Assembly: GCF_007994075.1 (NCBI RefSeq)
Contig: NZ_VIWU01000001.1
Span: 2,604,001 to 2,668,000 of the forward strand
DNA from: Pseudonocardia hierapolitana
GTDB lineage: Bacteria > Actinomycetota > Actinomycetes > Mycobacteriales > Pseudonocardiaceae
DNA length: 64,000 bases
Direction of reading: 5' to 3'
Below, one piece after another: positions 1-9,031 of the stretch. Below the pieces are notes generated by a model, which made no database searches, was not told the origin of the DNA, and saw nothing but the letters and a program-made list of their open reading frames with translations. The position numbers and the translations under genes were made by a program. Position 1 is the stretch's first letter; every line of letters starts with the position of its first letter.

Positions 1-1
1 C

Positions 2-1219
2 GAGCCCCGCTGGGCGGCGGCCGAGTCGGTGCTCTACGCCGCGAGCGCGCCGGGACCGCTGCGCTCGCTCGCCCGCCGCCGCGGCGTGCTGCTGCCGGAC
101 TTCGGCGCGCTCCCCGTCCGGCACGTCCGCGCGGGTCGGTGGCTGCCGGGCGTGCCGCGCGGCGCTCTCCCGCTGCGCGACCTGACCCGCCCGGTCGCAC
201 GGCCCGACCCGATCCCATCCGCTCCCGATCAGGACGCAGCGATCGTGCCGACCGCGGGGACGACGGCCGCGCCGAAGGTCGTGGTCCACACCCGCGCCTC
301 GCTCGGCGCCGCCCTCGGCGTGCTCGCCACCCGGTGCGCTCTCGCGCCCGGCACCCGCGTGCACACCGACCAGCTGTTGCTGGGTCTCCCCGCGCTGGTC
401 GCCGGGGCGCACTGGACGATGCCGCCGTACGGGTTCGCCCCGGCCGCGCGCCCGGCCGAACTCGCCCGCGGCATGTCCGGCGCCACGCACGCGTTCCTCG
501 TGCCGGCCGACCTGGCCGGGGTGCTGGACGCCGTGGAGCGTGGTGAGGTGGCGCTCCCGGCGTCGCTGCGGCAGGTGCTGCTCGGGGCCGCCCCGGTGCT
601 GCCGCCGCTGCTGCGGCGGGCGACGGCCCTGCTGCCAGGGGTGGAGTTCCTCGCCGTCTACGGGATGACCGAGATCCTGCCGGTCGCGGTCGCGACGGCG
701 CAGGAGAAGCTCGCGTACGCCGGGCCGGGCGACCTGATCGGCGCCCCGTTGCCCGGTGTGGCGGTGCGGGTGGACGACCGCGGCGAGCTGCACGTCGCCG
801 GCCCGAACATGGCCCGCGGCTACCTCGGCCGCCCGGATCCGACCGAGCACGCCACAGGGGACCTCGCCCGCCTGTCCGGCGGCCGGATCGTGCTCGTCGG
901 CCGCGCCAAGGACATGATCATCCGGGGCTCCACCAACATCTACCCCGGCCTCTACGAGCCCGCGGTCGCCGCGCTGCCCGGGGTCGCCGCGGCGCTGATG
1001 GTCGGCGTCGCGGACGACATCGGCGACGAGCGGGTGGTGCTCGCGATCGTCCCTGCCCCCGACGCCGGGCGCGACCTGGCCGACCGGGTCCGCGCCGCGC
1101 TGCCGTCCCTGATCGACACCGCCGCGCTGCCGGACGAGGTCGTCGTGCTCGACGCCCTCCCGGTGGCGGGGCGCACCCGCAAGCCGGACCGCGCCGCCGT
1201 ACGCGCCATGTTCGCCTGA
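2..1219 (+). CDS. AMP-forming acyl ligase (OleC-like), 5' end outside window
   Basis: Class I adenylate-forming enzyme that would activate a carboxylic acid with ATP. The reading frame is open to the window edge, so the N-terminus (about 100 residues by family length) is missing; the first internal start is a GTG at 29. Visible motifs are a P-loop-like TAGTTAAPK, the YGMTEILPV segment (class I ligases have YGxTE here), the GDLARL hinge aspartate, the GRAKDMIIRG core and a C-terminal RKPDR lysine. Its stop codon overlaps the start of the next gene by one base, so the two are translationally coupled. A TE-x-LPV stretch followed by a 3beta-HSD-type reductase resembles the OleC/OleD pair of beta-lactone and olefin synthesis. 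OleA and OleB are not in view, so that assignment is inference; a generic acyl-CoA synthetase is the alternative. Confidence 0.8.
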   Translation, partial: EPRWAAAESVLYAASAPGPLRSLARRRGVLLPDFGALPVRHVRAGRWLPGVPRGALPLRDLTRPVARPDPIPSAPDQDAAIVPTAGTTAAPKVVVHTRASLGAALGVLATRCALAPGTRVHTDQLLLGLPALVAGAHWTMPPYGFAPAARPAELARGMSGATHAFLVPADLAGVLDAVERGEVALPASLRQVLLGAAPVLPPLLRRATALLPGVEFLAVYGMTEILPVAVATAQEKLAYAGPGDLIGAPLPGVAVRVDDRGELHVAGPNMARGYLGRPDPTEHATGDLARLSGGRIVLVGRAKDMIIRGSTNIYPGLYEPAVAALPGVAAALMVGVADDIGDERVVLAIVPAPDAGRDLADRVRAALPSLIDTAALPDEVVVLDALPVAGRTRKPDRAAVRAMFA

Positions 1220-2106
1220 TGCGGATCGCCGTGACCGGAGCGACCGGGTTCGTCGGGGGCGCCGTGGCCCGGGCCGCGGCCGCGCACGGCTGGACCGTGC
1301 ACGGCTACGGCCGCGCCCGCTGGGACATCACGAAGGGACCGCTGGCCGATCCACCGCCGGTCGACGCCGTCGTGCACGCCGCCGCGGCCGTCATCGACTG
1401 GGGCCCGGCCGCCCCGATCCGGCGGGCGAACGTCGACGGCACCCGCAACGCGCTCGCGTCGTTCCCGGGCGCGCGGTTCGTGCACGTCTCGACGGCCAGC
1501 GTCTACGACCCGTTCGTCCCCACGGTGAATGCGCCGGAGCCGGCCGCGCCCGTCGCCCGCTACCTCACGGAATACGGGGCGTCGAAGGCCGCGGCCGAAC
1601 GCCTGCTCGCCGGGCGGCCCGACACGGTCGTACTGCGCCCGCACGCCGTCTACGGGCCCGGCGACCCGACCCTGCTGCCCCGCCTGCTCGGCGCGATCCG
1701 CGGCCGCACGCTCGTGCTCCCCGGGGACGCACGCACCCGGCACACGCTCACCGCCGTCGGCACGCTCGTCGACGCCGTGCTGCGCGCCTGCGATCGGGCC
1801 GCCCCGGCCGGGGTCTACAACATCGGCGACGCCGAGCCCGTCGTGCTCGGCGATGCGGTGTCGGCGGTGCTGGCCGAGCGCGGCCTCGACGTCGAGATCC
1901 GCTACGTGCCGGTCCGCGCGGCATGGGCGCTCGCCGCCGTCACCGAGTACGCCGCCCGGCTGGCCCGCAGGCCCGGGCCTCCGCGGCTGACCCGCTACGC
2001 CGTGAGCCACCTCGGGTACGAGCGCACCCTCGACCTCACGGCCGCCCGCACCCGGCTCGGCCTCGACCCCGGCCCGACGTCCTTCGAAGGCGCCGCCGAG
2101 TGGTGA
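1219..2106 (+). CDS. NAD-dependent epimerase/dehydratase (extended SDR, OleD/3beta-HSD-like)
   Basis: Cytoplasmic extended short-chain dehydrogenase of 295 residues. The N-terminus has the Rossmann motif GATGFVGG, followed by DAVVHAAA, the ANVDGTRN segment, a catalytic serine region HVSTASVYD and an active-site YGASK pattern (Tyr-x-x-x-Lys) near residue 118. VLRPHAVYGPGD is the usual substrate-side motif. Length fits the 3beta-hydroxysteroid dehydrogenase/epimerase group. The ATG overlaps the stop codon of the upstream ligase (TGATG), which argues for a shared substrate. By analogy with OleD it could reduce a 2-alkyl-3-ketoacid, but a sugar or steroid substrate cannot be excluded. Confidence 0.82.
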   Translation: MRIAVTGATGFVGGAVARAAAAHGWTVHGYGRARWDITKGPLADPPPVDAVVHAAAAVIDWGPAAPIRRANVDGTRNALASFPGARFVHVSTASVYDPFVPTVNAPEPAAPVARYLTEYGASKAAAERLLAGRPDTVVLRPHAVYGPGDPTLLPRLLGAIRGRTLVLPGDARTRHTLTAVGTLVDAVLRACDRAAPAGVYNIGDAEPVVLGDAVSAVLAERGLDVEIRYVPVRAAWALAAVTEYAARLARRPGPPRLTRYAVSHLGYERTLDLTAARTRLGLDPGPTSFEGAAEW

Positions 2107-2139
2107 CGCCCGCCGGACCACCCGACCCGCCGCACGGAT

Positions 2140-2215
2140 ACGTCGGACTCACCGACTCACCGACAACCAGCGCGAGTCCGACGAACGGGCACGGCGAGTC
2201 CAGCGAACGAGCACG
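2140..2215. repeat. Intergenic 22-bp-period GCGAGTCCGAC repeats, locus 1
   Basis: Short copy of the repeat family also seen at 17147-17325. Forward units GCGAGTCCGAC at 2172 and GCGAGTCCAGC at 2194 are exactly 22 bp apart, and an inverted unit GTCGGACTC lies at 2143. The array fills the gap between two convergent genes. No coding role is visible. Confidence 0.75.
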
Positions 2216-2221
2216 CAGCCG

Positions 2222-4339
2222 TCAGACCGCCTCGACCTCGACCCGCGTGTCGGAGAACGTCGGCGCGTTGCCGAGGTCGGCGAAGGCGAACGGGTTGACC
2301 GCGTTCACGGTGGACCCGTCCTTGGCGTTCTTCGCCCACGCCCCCATCGGGGACATCACCACGCCGGTGGCGATCTCGTCCGAAACCCTGGCCAGTGCGA
2401 CGAACTGACCCCGGTCGTTGAACACCCGCACGTACTGCCCGTCGGCGATCCCGCGTTCGGCGGCATCCTGCGGGTGGATCGTCACGGCCTGCTCGCCCTG
2501 CACGCGCCGCTGTGCGGGCTGGTCGCCCGCGCTCGAGTTCAGGTACGCGTGCGACTTGGGGGAGATCAGGTTGAGCCGGTACGCGGAGTCGGCCGTCTCC
2601 CGCGGCGGGACGTAGTGCGGGAGCGGGTCGACGACGCCGCCGGCCTGGAACTCGTTCGAGCCCTGCCGGAACAGCGGGAGCACGAAGTTGCCCGCCTCCG
2701 CCGCCACCGACGAGGCGAACTCGGTCTTCCCGGACGGTGTGGGGAAGCCTCCGTTCGCGTGCGGGGCGTACTCGTCGGCCGATGGCAGGTTCAGCCGGGC
2801 CCATCCCGTCCTGCGCAACGACTCGAGGGTGATGCCCTCCAGCGCCGGGGCCGACCAGTCGAACGACTCGGCGAGCATCTCCTCGTCGGTTCGGGTGAAG
2901 CACTCCTCGGTGAAGCCCATGCCGGCGGCGAGGCGCCGGAAGAGCTCCGTGTTGGACACGGCCTCGCCGAGCGGCGCGACGGCCGGGGTGTTCAGCGAGA
3001 GGTAGAAGTGGCCCCAGCTGAACATGATGTCGTGCTGCTCCAGCTGGGTGGTCGCGGGCAGCACGATGTCGGCGTAGCGCGCCGTGTCGGTCAGGAAGTG
3101 GTCGCTGACCACCGTGAACAGGTCCTCACGGGCGAGCCCGGCGGCCAGCTTCCCCTGCTCGGGACAGACCACCATGGGGTTGGAGTTGTAGACCATGAGC
3201 GCTGTGATCGGCGGGTCGAGCGCCATCTCGCCGGTGAGCGCCCGGCCGAGGAGGAACTGGTTGACCACGCGGGTGCCTGGCGTCAACAGCTCGGGGTGCA
3301 TCAGGGCGCCGAAGTTCACCGGGAACGCCCACAGCGGCAGCTGCAGCAGGCCGCCGCCCACCCGCCGCCACGCCCCCACCAACGCGGGCAGGCACGCGAT
3401 CGCACGTACGGTCTGGCCGCCGCCTGCGTGCCGCTCGATCGCCACGCCGATCCGGATCATCGACGGCTGCGTGCCGGCGTACTCGCGGGCGAGCGTGCGG
3501 ATGTCCTCGGCCGGGATCCCGGTCTCGCCCGCCGCCCACTCCGGCGTGTACTGCCGCACCCGCTCCACGAGCTCGGCGTAGCCCACCGTGTGGTCGCGGA
3601 CGTACGCCTCGTCGGTGAGGCCCTCTGTGATGATCACGTTCATCATCGCGAGCGCGAGTGCCCCGTCGGTGCCCGGCCGGATCGGGATGTACCAGTCGGC
3701 GCGCTTCGCCGTCCTGTGCCGCACCGGATCGATCACGACGACCTTGGCCCCGCGCCGCTGCGCCTCGGCGACCACCGGCCACAGGTGCAGGTTGGTCGAC
3801 ACCATGTTGCAGGCCCAGATGATGATGTAACGGGAGTGGACCAGGCTCTCCGGGTCGACGCCCGCGGTGGCGCCGATCGTCATCGCGTAGGCCGTGCACG
3901 AGCCCGAGTCGCAATAGGTGCGCTCGCTGATCGTCGCGCCGAGCTTGTTGAAGAACGGGTCGCCGACGTTCAGCCCGTTGAGCACGCCCTCCGTGCCGAG
4001 GTAGCTCACCGGCATGATCGATTCCGGCCCGTGTTCCGCGATCGCCGACCGGAACCGGGACACGATCTCGTCGAGGGCCTCGTCCCACGAGATGCGCCCG
4101 AACCGCCCGCTGCCCTTGGGCCCGGTGCGCCGCATGGGGTACAGCAACCGGTCCGGGCTGTACACCTTGTCGATGTAGTTGTTGACCTTCACGCACAACC
4201 CGCCACGCGTGAACGGGTGGTCGGGGTCGCCGCGCAGCTCGACCGCGCGCCCGTCCGAGACCGTCACCAGCATCGCGCACGTGTCCGGGCAGTCATGGGG
4301 GCACGCCGCGCGCACGACTACGGGATCGGTGGTGGTCAT
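2222..4339 (-). CDS. Molybdopterin-dependent oxidoreductase (DMSO reductase family)
   Basis: Catalytic subunit of 705 residues in the family of formate dehydrogenases and polysulfide/DMSO reductases. The N-terminus carries a [4Fe-4S] motif with Cys13, Cys17, Cys21 and Cys49 (CX3CX3CX27C). The central molybdopterin-binding region and a C-terminal dinucleotide-binding domain (about 590-700, with DQPAQRR and HPQDAAERGI) follow. There is no twin-arginine signal, so it should be cytoplasmic. The metal-ligand region around TYCDSGSC contains both Cys and Ser candidates, so the substrate class cannot be read from it. No electron-transfer or membrane subunit lies beside it. The AraC gene starting at 4501 is divergent across about 160 bp and is the likely local regulator. 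Two molybdenum-cofactor-type proteins occur elsewhere in the window but not in this operon. Confidence 0.88.
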   Translation of the reverse strand: MTTTDPVVVRAACPHDCPDTCAMLVTVSDGRAVELRGDPDHPFTRGGLCVKVNNYIDKVYSPDRLLYPMRRTGPKGSGRFGRISWDEALDEIVSRFRSAIAEHGPESIMPVSYLGTEGVLNGLNVGDPFFNKLGATISERTYCDSGSCTAYAMTIGATAGVDPESLVHSRYIIIWACNMVSTNLHLWPVVAEAQRRGAKVVVIDPVRHRTAKRADWYIPIRPGTDGALALAMMNVIITEGLTDEAYVRDHTVGYAELVERVRQYTPEWAAGETGIPAEDIRTLAREYAGTQPSMIRIGVAIERHAGGGQTVRAIACLPALVGAWRRVGGGLLQLPLWAFPVNFGALMHPELLTPGTRVVNQFLLGRALTGEMALDPPITALMVYNSNPMVVCPEQGKLAAGLAREDLFTVVSDHFLTDTARYADIVLPATTQLEQHDIMFSWGHFYLSLNTPAVAPLGEAVSNTELFRRLAAGMGFTEECFTRTDEEMLAESFDWSAPALEGITLESLRRTGWARLNLPSADEYAPHANGGFPTPSGKTEFASSVAAEAGNFVLPLFRQGSNEFQAGGVVDPLPHYVPPRETADSAYRLNLISPKSHAYLNSSAGDQPAQRRVQGEQAVTIHPQDAAERGIADGQYVRVFNDRGQFVALARVSDEIATGVVMSPMGAWAKNAKDGSTVNAVNPFAFADLGNAPTFSDTRVEVEAV

Positions 4340-4500
4340 CGGCGCATTGTTGGGCGTCGCGCCGATCCCGCCTTGTCGCTGGGTGACGAGTCTCTTGACG
4401 GTGAGCGACCATCCCCACCCGCCGGACCGAGTGTTGACGCTGCCGGCAACGCTCCCTAGCGTCGGTTCACCGATTCGCCGATGCCCGCTGCGAGCCGCCC

Positions 4501-5427
4501 ATGGGATCTGCCACTGGCCGCGCCGAGCGCCTGCCCGTGTGGCGCGACCTCATCCGGGAGCACTTCGTCGCCCTCGACATCGACGCGGACCCGGCCGTGC
4601 ACTTCGTCGGCGCGGTGCGCAGCACGCCGCTGGGTCACCTGAGGGTCGCATCGGTCGACTCCACCCCGCAGGGCTGCCTGCGCACGCCGGGGCTCGCGCG
4701 CGACGGGGACACCTACCTGCAGGTCGGCATGGTGACCCGGGGTGAGGCCGTGCTGTGCCAGGACGGCCGGGAGGCGGTACTGCGCCCCGGCGACTTCGCC
4801 ATCTACGAGACCGACCGCCCGTTCTTCTGGGGCTTCCGCCACGACTGGCAGCTCTACGTCTACACCTGGCCACGGGCCACCGTGAGTCTCGACCAGGCCG
4901 CCTCGCGGCAGTTGACGGCGCGCACCCTGGGCGGTGGCAGCGGTCTGGGGGCCATCGTCGGCCGCATGCTGCACGATCTCGTCGCAGCGCCGCCCGTGCT
5001 GAGCAGGGCCGGTGGCACCCGGCTCGCCGACGAGGTCGCCGAGCTGGTCACCACGGTGGCGACCGAGCGGCTGCACCCCGATCCGCCCGACGCCCCGACC
5101 ACCGATCTGATGCGGAAGATCGACGCCTACATCGCCGCGCACATCGCCGATCCCGGCCTCGGCCCCGACACGATCGCCCGCGCGCACTTCGTGTCTACCC
5201 GCCACCTGCACCGGCTCTACTCCCAGCAGGGCACGACCGTTACCCAGCGGGTCCGCGCCCACCGCCTCGAACGGTGCCGTCGCGAGCTCCTCGACCCACG
5301 CTCCACGACGTCGATCACGGGGATTTCACGGCGCTGGGGCTTCACCGATCTGCCGACGTTCAGCCGCGCGTTCCGGAGTGCCTACGGCTCCACGCCGAGT
5401 GCATACCGCCGCCGGAACCGCGAATAG
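4501..5427 (+). CDS. AraC-family transcriptional regulator
   Basis: DNA-binding regulator of 308 residues. The N-terminal half resembles an AraC-type cupin ligand-binding domain (GEAVLCQDGREAVLRPGDFAIYETDRP is a typical cupin stretch around residues 80-106, quoted here only as its position and its PGDF core). The C-terminal 100 residues hold two helix-turn-helix units, including FVSTRHLHRLYS and the signature GFTDLPTFSRAFR. The ATG at 4501 is preceded by the shared intergenic region with the divergent molybdopterin oxidoreductase gene, which is the best candidate target. Inducer unknown. Confidence 0.85.
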   Translation: MGSATGRAERLPVWRDLIREHFVALDIDADPAVHFVGAVRSTPLGHLRVASVDSTPQGCLRTPGLARDGDTYLQVGMVTRGEAVLCQDGREAVLRPGDFAIYETDRPFFWGFRHDWQLYVYTWPRATVSLDQAASRQLTARTLGGGSGLGAIVGRMLHDLVAAPPVLSRAGGTRLADEVAELVTTVATERLHPDPPDAPTTDLMRKIDAYIAAHIADPGLGPDTIARAHFVSTRHLHRLYSQQGTTVTQRVRAHRLERCRRELLDPRSTTSITGISRRWGFTDLPTFSRAFRSAYGSTPSAYRRRNRE

Positions 5428-5627
5428 CGCTTCATCCGAGGTCGGGAGCGCCGGCTCGCACCGATCACGCCTCCTGGTGGTATCTCCCGCTCACTCGCAC
5501 GGCTCTTCGTCCCGCAGAGCTCAGTCCGGCGGAGAGAGGACCCGCCGATGCGATCAGAGGCCCCGGCGGCGGGCCTCCGTGGGCGCGCACCCGGCCGGGC
5601 TCAGGGGCTGGCCCACGGAAGACGGCA

Positions 5628-6533
5628 TCATGTCCTGCGAGCCTCGGCCAGGGTGGCGGCGGCCTGGTCGAAGGCCCGGACATTGGCGGTCTCGGCGGCG
5701 GACAGCCAGACGAGTCGCCATTGGTAGGGCGGGGCGTCGTGAATGGGCACGTAGGCGACGTCGGGGCGGGCGTGGTAGCTCGTGGCCTGGATCGGCACCG
5801 GATAGGCACCGAAGCCGGCGCCGACGAGGGCGAGCATCTCCTGGGCCGTGGCGAACGACGGCCCCCGCTCGACGGGCCGACCCTCGGGTGTGTGCTGGGG
5901 GACGAGCGCGTGGTCCCAGTAGTCGGGGACCGCCTGCGTCGTGCGAAGAACCTTGGTGGCGGCGAGGTCGGCGAATGACACCGACGGTCGACGGGCGAAC
6001 GGGTGCCGGGCCGACACGGCGAGCATGCGGTCCCCTTCGAACAGGACGCTGCCGCAGGTGAGGTCCGCTTCACGGGCGCCGAAGACGGGCACCGCGGCGA
6101 GCAGCATGTCGAATTCGCCGCCCCGGAGTGGACCGAGGCCCGCACCGAACTGCTTCTCGTGGAACTGCACCTCGCAGTTGGGGTGCTCGGCCCGAAAAAC
6201 CTCGGCCACCTCGAGGACGAACTTGCCTGTGGCTGCGCCGATGAACCCGACCCGCAGTCTCTCGCAGCCACCGCAGGCCGCCGCCGTCGCCCGGTCGATG
6301 GCGTCGTGGATCTGCTGGTAGGCGGGCCGCAACTCGTCGCTGAGGACGCGACCGATCGGCGTCAGCTCCACTCGACGGCTGGTGCGCTCGAACAGGGGCG
6401 CGCCGATGCGCCGTTCCAGCTTCTTGATCGTCTGGCTGACCCTTGCGGTGGACACGTGCAGGCGTTCTGCCGCCCGGCCGAAATGCAGCTCGTCGGCGAG
6501 CATCAGGAAGATCTCGATCTCCCGCTGCTCCAC
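5628..6533 (-). CDS. LysR-family transcriptional regulator
   Basis: Standard-length (301 aa) LysR regulator. Residues 1-60 form the winged helix-turn-helix (EIEIFLMLADELHFGRAAE, LHVSTARVSQTIKKLERRIG, PLFERTSR). The remainder is the periplasmic-binding-protein-like effector domain. It is divergent from the DUF2306 and FAD-monooxygenase genes across 123 bp, the classic arrangement for a LysR protein controlling an adjacent catabolic or detoxification operon, so those two genes are the inferred targets. The 200 bp between its stop and the convergent AraC gene show no other feature. Confidence 0.9.
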   Translation of the reverse strand: MEQREIEIFLMLADELHFGRAAERLHVSTARVSQTIKKLERRIGAPLFERTSRRVELTPIGRVLSDELRPAYQQIHDAIDRATAAACGGCERLRVGFIGAATGKFVLEVAEVFRAEHPNCEVQFHEKQFGAGLGPLRGGEFDMLLAAVPVFGAREADLTCGSVLFEGDRMLAVSARHPFARRPSVSFADLAATKVLRTTQAVPDYWDHALVPQHTPEGRPVERGPSFATAQEMLALVGAGFGAYPVPIQATSYHARPDVAYVPIHDAPPYQWRLVWLSAAETANVRAFDQAAATLAEARRT

Positions 6534-6656
6534 CGGGGCTCCACTCGTTCGTGAACCTTTCCGTTAACGATCGTTGCGCACTCCGCCGTTGTTCGCCACC
6601 ACCGGCGCGGCGATCGTTGACCGCGACGCGGGCCCGCGGGAACCGGAGGAACGCCG

Positions 6657-7319
6657 ATGACACCACCCACCGCCTCCACCACGCCCGCCCGCCCTGGCCT
6701 GAGGGTCTTGCAAGGTGCGATCGTCGTCCTGATCCTCATCGTTCTCGCGTTCGCCGTGATGCGGCTCCTCGTGGACGTGCCGCACCTGCTCGACGGCACG
6801 GTTCCGGAGGAGGAGTACGACCGGCGTTACGTCCGGCATCCGTGGCTGGCGTACGTGCACATCGCGCCTGGAATCGTGTACCTGCTCGGCGCGCCGGTGC
6901 AGCTCGCGTACCGGATCCGCAGCCGTCACTACACCTTCCACCGCAGGCTCGGCCGGGTGCTGCTCACCGCCGGCCTGATCAGCGGGGCGTTCGCCATCGC
7001 GCTCGGGTACGTGATGCCGTTCGGCGGCACCAGCCAGGCCATCGCCAGCTACGTCTTCGGTTCGTGGTTCCTCGTCTGCCTGCTGCTGGCCTTCCGGGCG
7101 ATCCGCCGCGACGACGTGGTCAACCACCGTCGCTGGATGATCCGCGCGTTCGCGATGGGGGTCGGCGTCGGCACCATCCGCATCTGGCTCGCTCTGTTCG
7201 AGTCGACCGGACTGTTCGAGTTCCAGGACGGCTTCGACGTGGCGTTCTGGCTCGCCTTCCCGGTACACGCCGCCGTCGCCGAATTGTGGATCCGCAACAC
7301 CCCACACCCGGCCGGATAA
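6657..7319 (+). CDS. DUF2306 integral membrane protein
   Basis: Membrane protein of 220 residues with about five or six hydrophobic helices (roughly 22-42, 62-80, 101-120, 126-145, 160-180, 190-205). Histidines in PWLAYVHIAPG, HYTFHRRLGR and VNHRRWMIRAF match the DUF2306 pattern, whose function is not established. The gene is followed after 23 bp by the flavin monooxygenase gene, suggesting one transcript, and both are divergent from a LysR regulator. Whether it has a redox or transport role cannot be told from the sequence. Confidence 0.75.
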   Translation: MTPPTASTTPARPGLRVLQGAIVVLILIVLAFAVMRLLVDVPHLLDGTVPEEEYDRRYVRHPWLAYVHIAPGIVYLLGAPVQLAYRIRSRHYTFHRRLGRVLLTAGLISGAFAIALGYVMPFGGTSQAIASYVFGSWFLVCLLLAFRAIRRDDVVNHRRWMIRAFAMGVGVGTIRIWLALFESTGLFEFQDGFDVAFWLAFPVHAAVAELWIRNTPHPAG

Positions 7320-7342
7320 GAGACGTGGGGCCCGGAGGGACC

Positions 7343-9019
7343 GTGACCGCTCAACAGAACACGACCGAGTTCCCCGTGATCATTTCCGGGGGTGGGCCGG
7401 TCGGCATGGCCACTGCCCTGCTGCTGGCCCGGCAGGGCGCGCGCAGCGTCGTGCTGGAACGCAACACCAGCACGCACTGCGGCCAGTCGCGGGCCATCAC
7501 CGTGCAGCGGGACATCCTCGCGCTGTTCGACCGGCTCGGGATCGTGAACGAGATCCTCGACGGGGGCGCGAGCTGGTCGCTCGGCCGCACCTACTACCGC
7601 GACCAGGAAATCCTCCGACTGCGCTGGCCCGCCCGCGGCGAGGAGGTCTACCCGGCCTTCGTGAACTTCCCGCAGTTCCGCATCGAGGAGCTGCTGCACG
7701 CCGAGACGGCGCGGAGCGGGCTAGTCGAGTTCCGACACGGCCGCACGGTCGTCGGGCTCCGGCAGGGCGCCGCTTCGGTGATCGTCGAGGCCGAGGGTCC
7801 AGCCGGGCAGGAACGCTATACGGGTGCGTACCTCGTGGGTGCGGACGGCATCGGCAGCACCACCCGCGAGGCGTTGCGGATCCCCTTCGACGGATGGCCT
7901 GCCGAGGGCCGATTCCTCGTGGCGGACTTCGAGGTCGACCTCCCCCTCGCCGTCGAACGGCGCCTGTGGTTCGACCCGCCCTTCTCTCCGGGCGGCATCG
8001 TGCTCATGCATTGCATGGGCAAGCGCACGTGGAGGATCGACTGGCAGATCGATGCCGATGTGGACGAGGGCGCCGTGCTGCGGCCGGAACGCCTGGGAGA
8101 ACGGGTGCGCAACGTCATCGGTGACAGGCCGTTCGCCGTGCTGCGGGCCAACACCTACACCTTTCAGCAACGCCGCGCCAGGCGATTCCGCGAGGGCCGC
8201 GTATTCCTCGCAGGTGACTCGGCGCACGTCGTTTCCCCGTTCGGAGCTCGGGGCATGAACAGCGGCCTGGAGGACGCCGAGAACCTCGCCTGGAAACTCG
8301 GGTTCGTCCTCACCGGGCAGGTCGATCCGGCCCTGCTCGACACCTACGAGCTCGAACGGATCAGGGCAGCCGACCATCACATCCAGGTCACCGGCGAGAC
8401 GATGAGGTTCATGACTCCGGCCGATGCCGAGGGGAAGGCCCGCCGGGACGCCGTGCTCGAGGCCGCGGCGGCCGACCCCACCCGGTCCGACCGGATCGAC
8501 AGCGGCAAGCTGTACGAGCCCCATCCGTACACGGCGTCCCCACTCACGCTCGACCTCGAAGTCGACGGCAGCCCGCGCTCCGCCCGTCCCGAAGACCCCA
8601 CGCGCGCCGGGGTGCCGGCCCCGGACGGGTTCTGCCAGGTGTCCGGCTCCTCAGGACGAACGACACTGCGCAAGGCACTCGGCGGCGCGGTCAGCCTGCT
8701 CGTCGCGCCCGCCGAAGGCGGTGCCGGCCACGATCTTGCGCAGCGCCTCGCGCGGGTCCCCACCCCCACCGGCGTCCGTCGCCACCTGCTCACCCGCCCC
8801 GGCACGACGACACAGGTCCCGCGCGGAGTCGACGTGATCAGCGATTCCACCGGCGCCCTCGTCAGGGCGTACACCGGTCCCCGCGACCGGTTGTACCTCG
8901 TCCGCCCCGACTGCTATATCGCGGTACGAATCGAGCTGGCAGCTCCCGATGCCCTCGCAGGCGCCGCCGAACGCGCGCTCGACATCCTCATGCCTCGTAT
9001 GCAGCGCATCCAGCGTTGA
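7343..9019 (+). CDS. FAD-dependent aromatic monooxygenase (PheA/TfdB/MhpA type)
   Basis: Flavoprotein hydroxylase of 558 residues. The start is the GTG at 7343, with GGAGGG six to nine bases upstream; the frame stays open further upstream but that part is antisense to other genes. The N-terminus has the FAD Rossmann motif GGGPVGMATALLLARQG. The GD motif RVFLAGDSAHVVSPFGARG (residues about 290-308) binds the FAD ribityl chain. The last 150 residues resemble the thioredoxin-like C-terminal domain of phenol hydroxylases. Family members hydroxylate aromatic rings using NAD(P)H and O2; the substrate is not readable. It sits downstream of the DUF2306 gene under likely LysR control. Confidence 0.88.
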   Translation: MTAQQNTTEFPVIISGGGPVGMATALLLARQGARSVVLERNTSTHCGQSRAITVQRDILALFDRLGIVNEILDGGASWSLGRTYYRDQEILRLRWPARGEEVYPAFVNFPQFRIEELLHAETARSGLVEFRHGRTVVGLRQGAASVIVEAEGPAGQERYTGAYLVGADGIGSTTREALRIPFDGWPAEGRFLVADFEVDLPLAVERRLWFDPPFSPGGIVLMHCMGKRTWRIDWQIDADVDEGAVLRPERLGERVRNVIGDRPFAVLRANTYTFQQRRARRFREGRVFLAGDSAHVVSPFGARGMNSGLEDAENLAWKLGFVLTGQVDPALLDTYELERIRAADHHIQVTGETMRFMTPADAEGKARRDAVLEAAAADPTRSDRIDSGKLYEPHPYTASPLTLDLEVDGSPRSARPEDPTRAGVPAPDGFCQVSGSSGRTTLRKALGGAVSLLVAPAEGGAGHDLAQRLARVPTPTGVRRHLLTRPGTTTQVPRGVDVISDSTGALVRAYTGPRDRLYLVRPDCYIAVRIELAAPDALAGAAERALDILMPRMQRIQR

Positions 9020-9031
9020 CGCTCCGATCAG

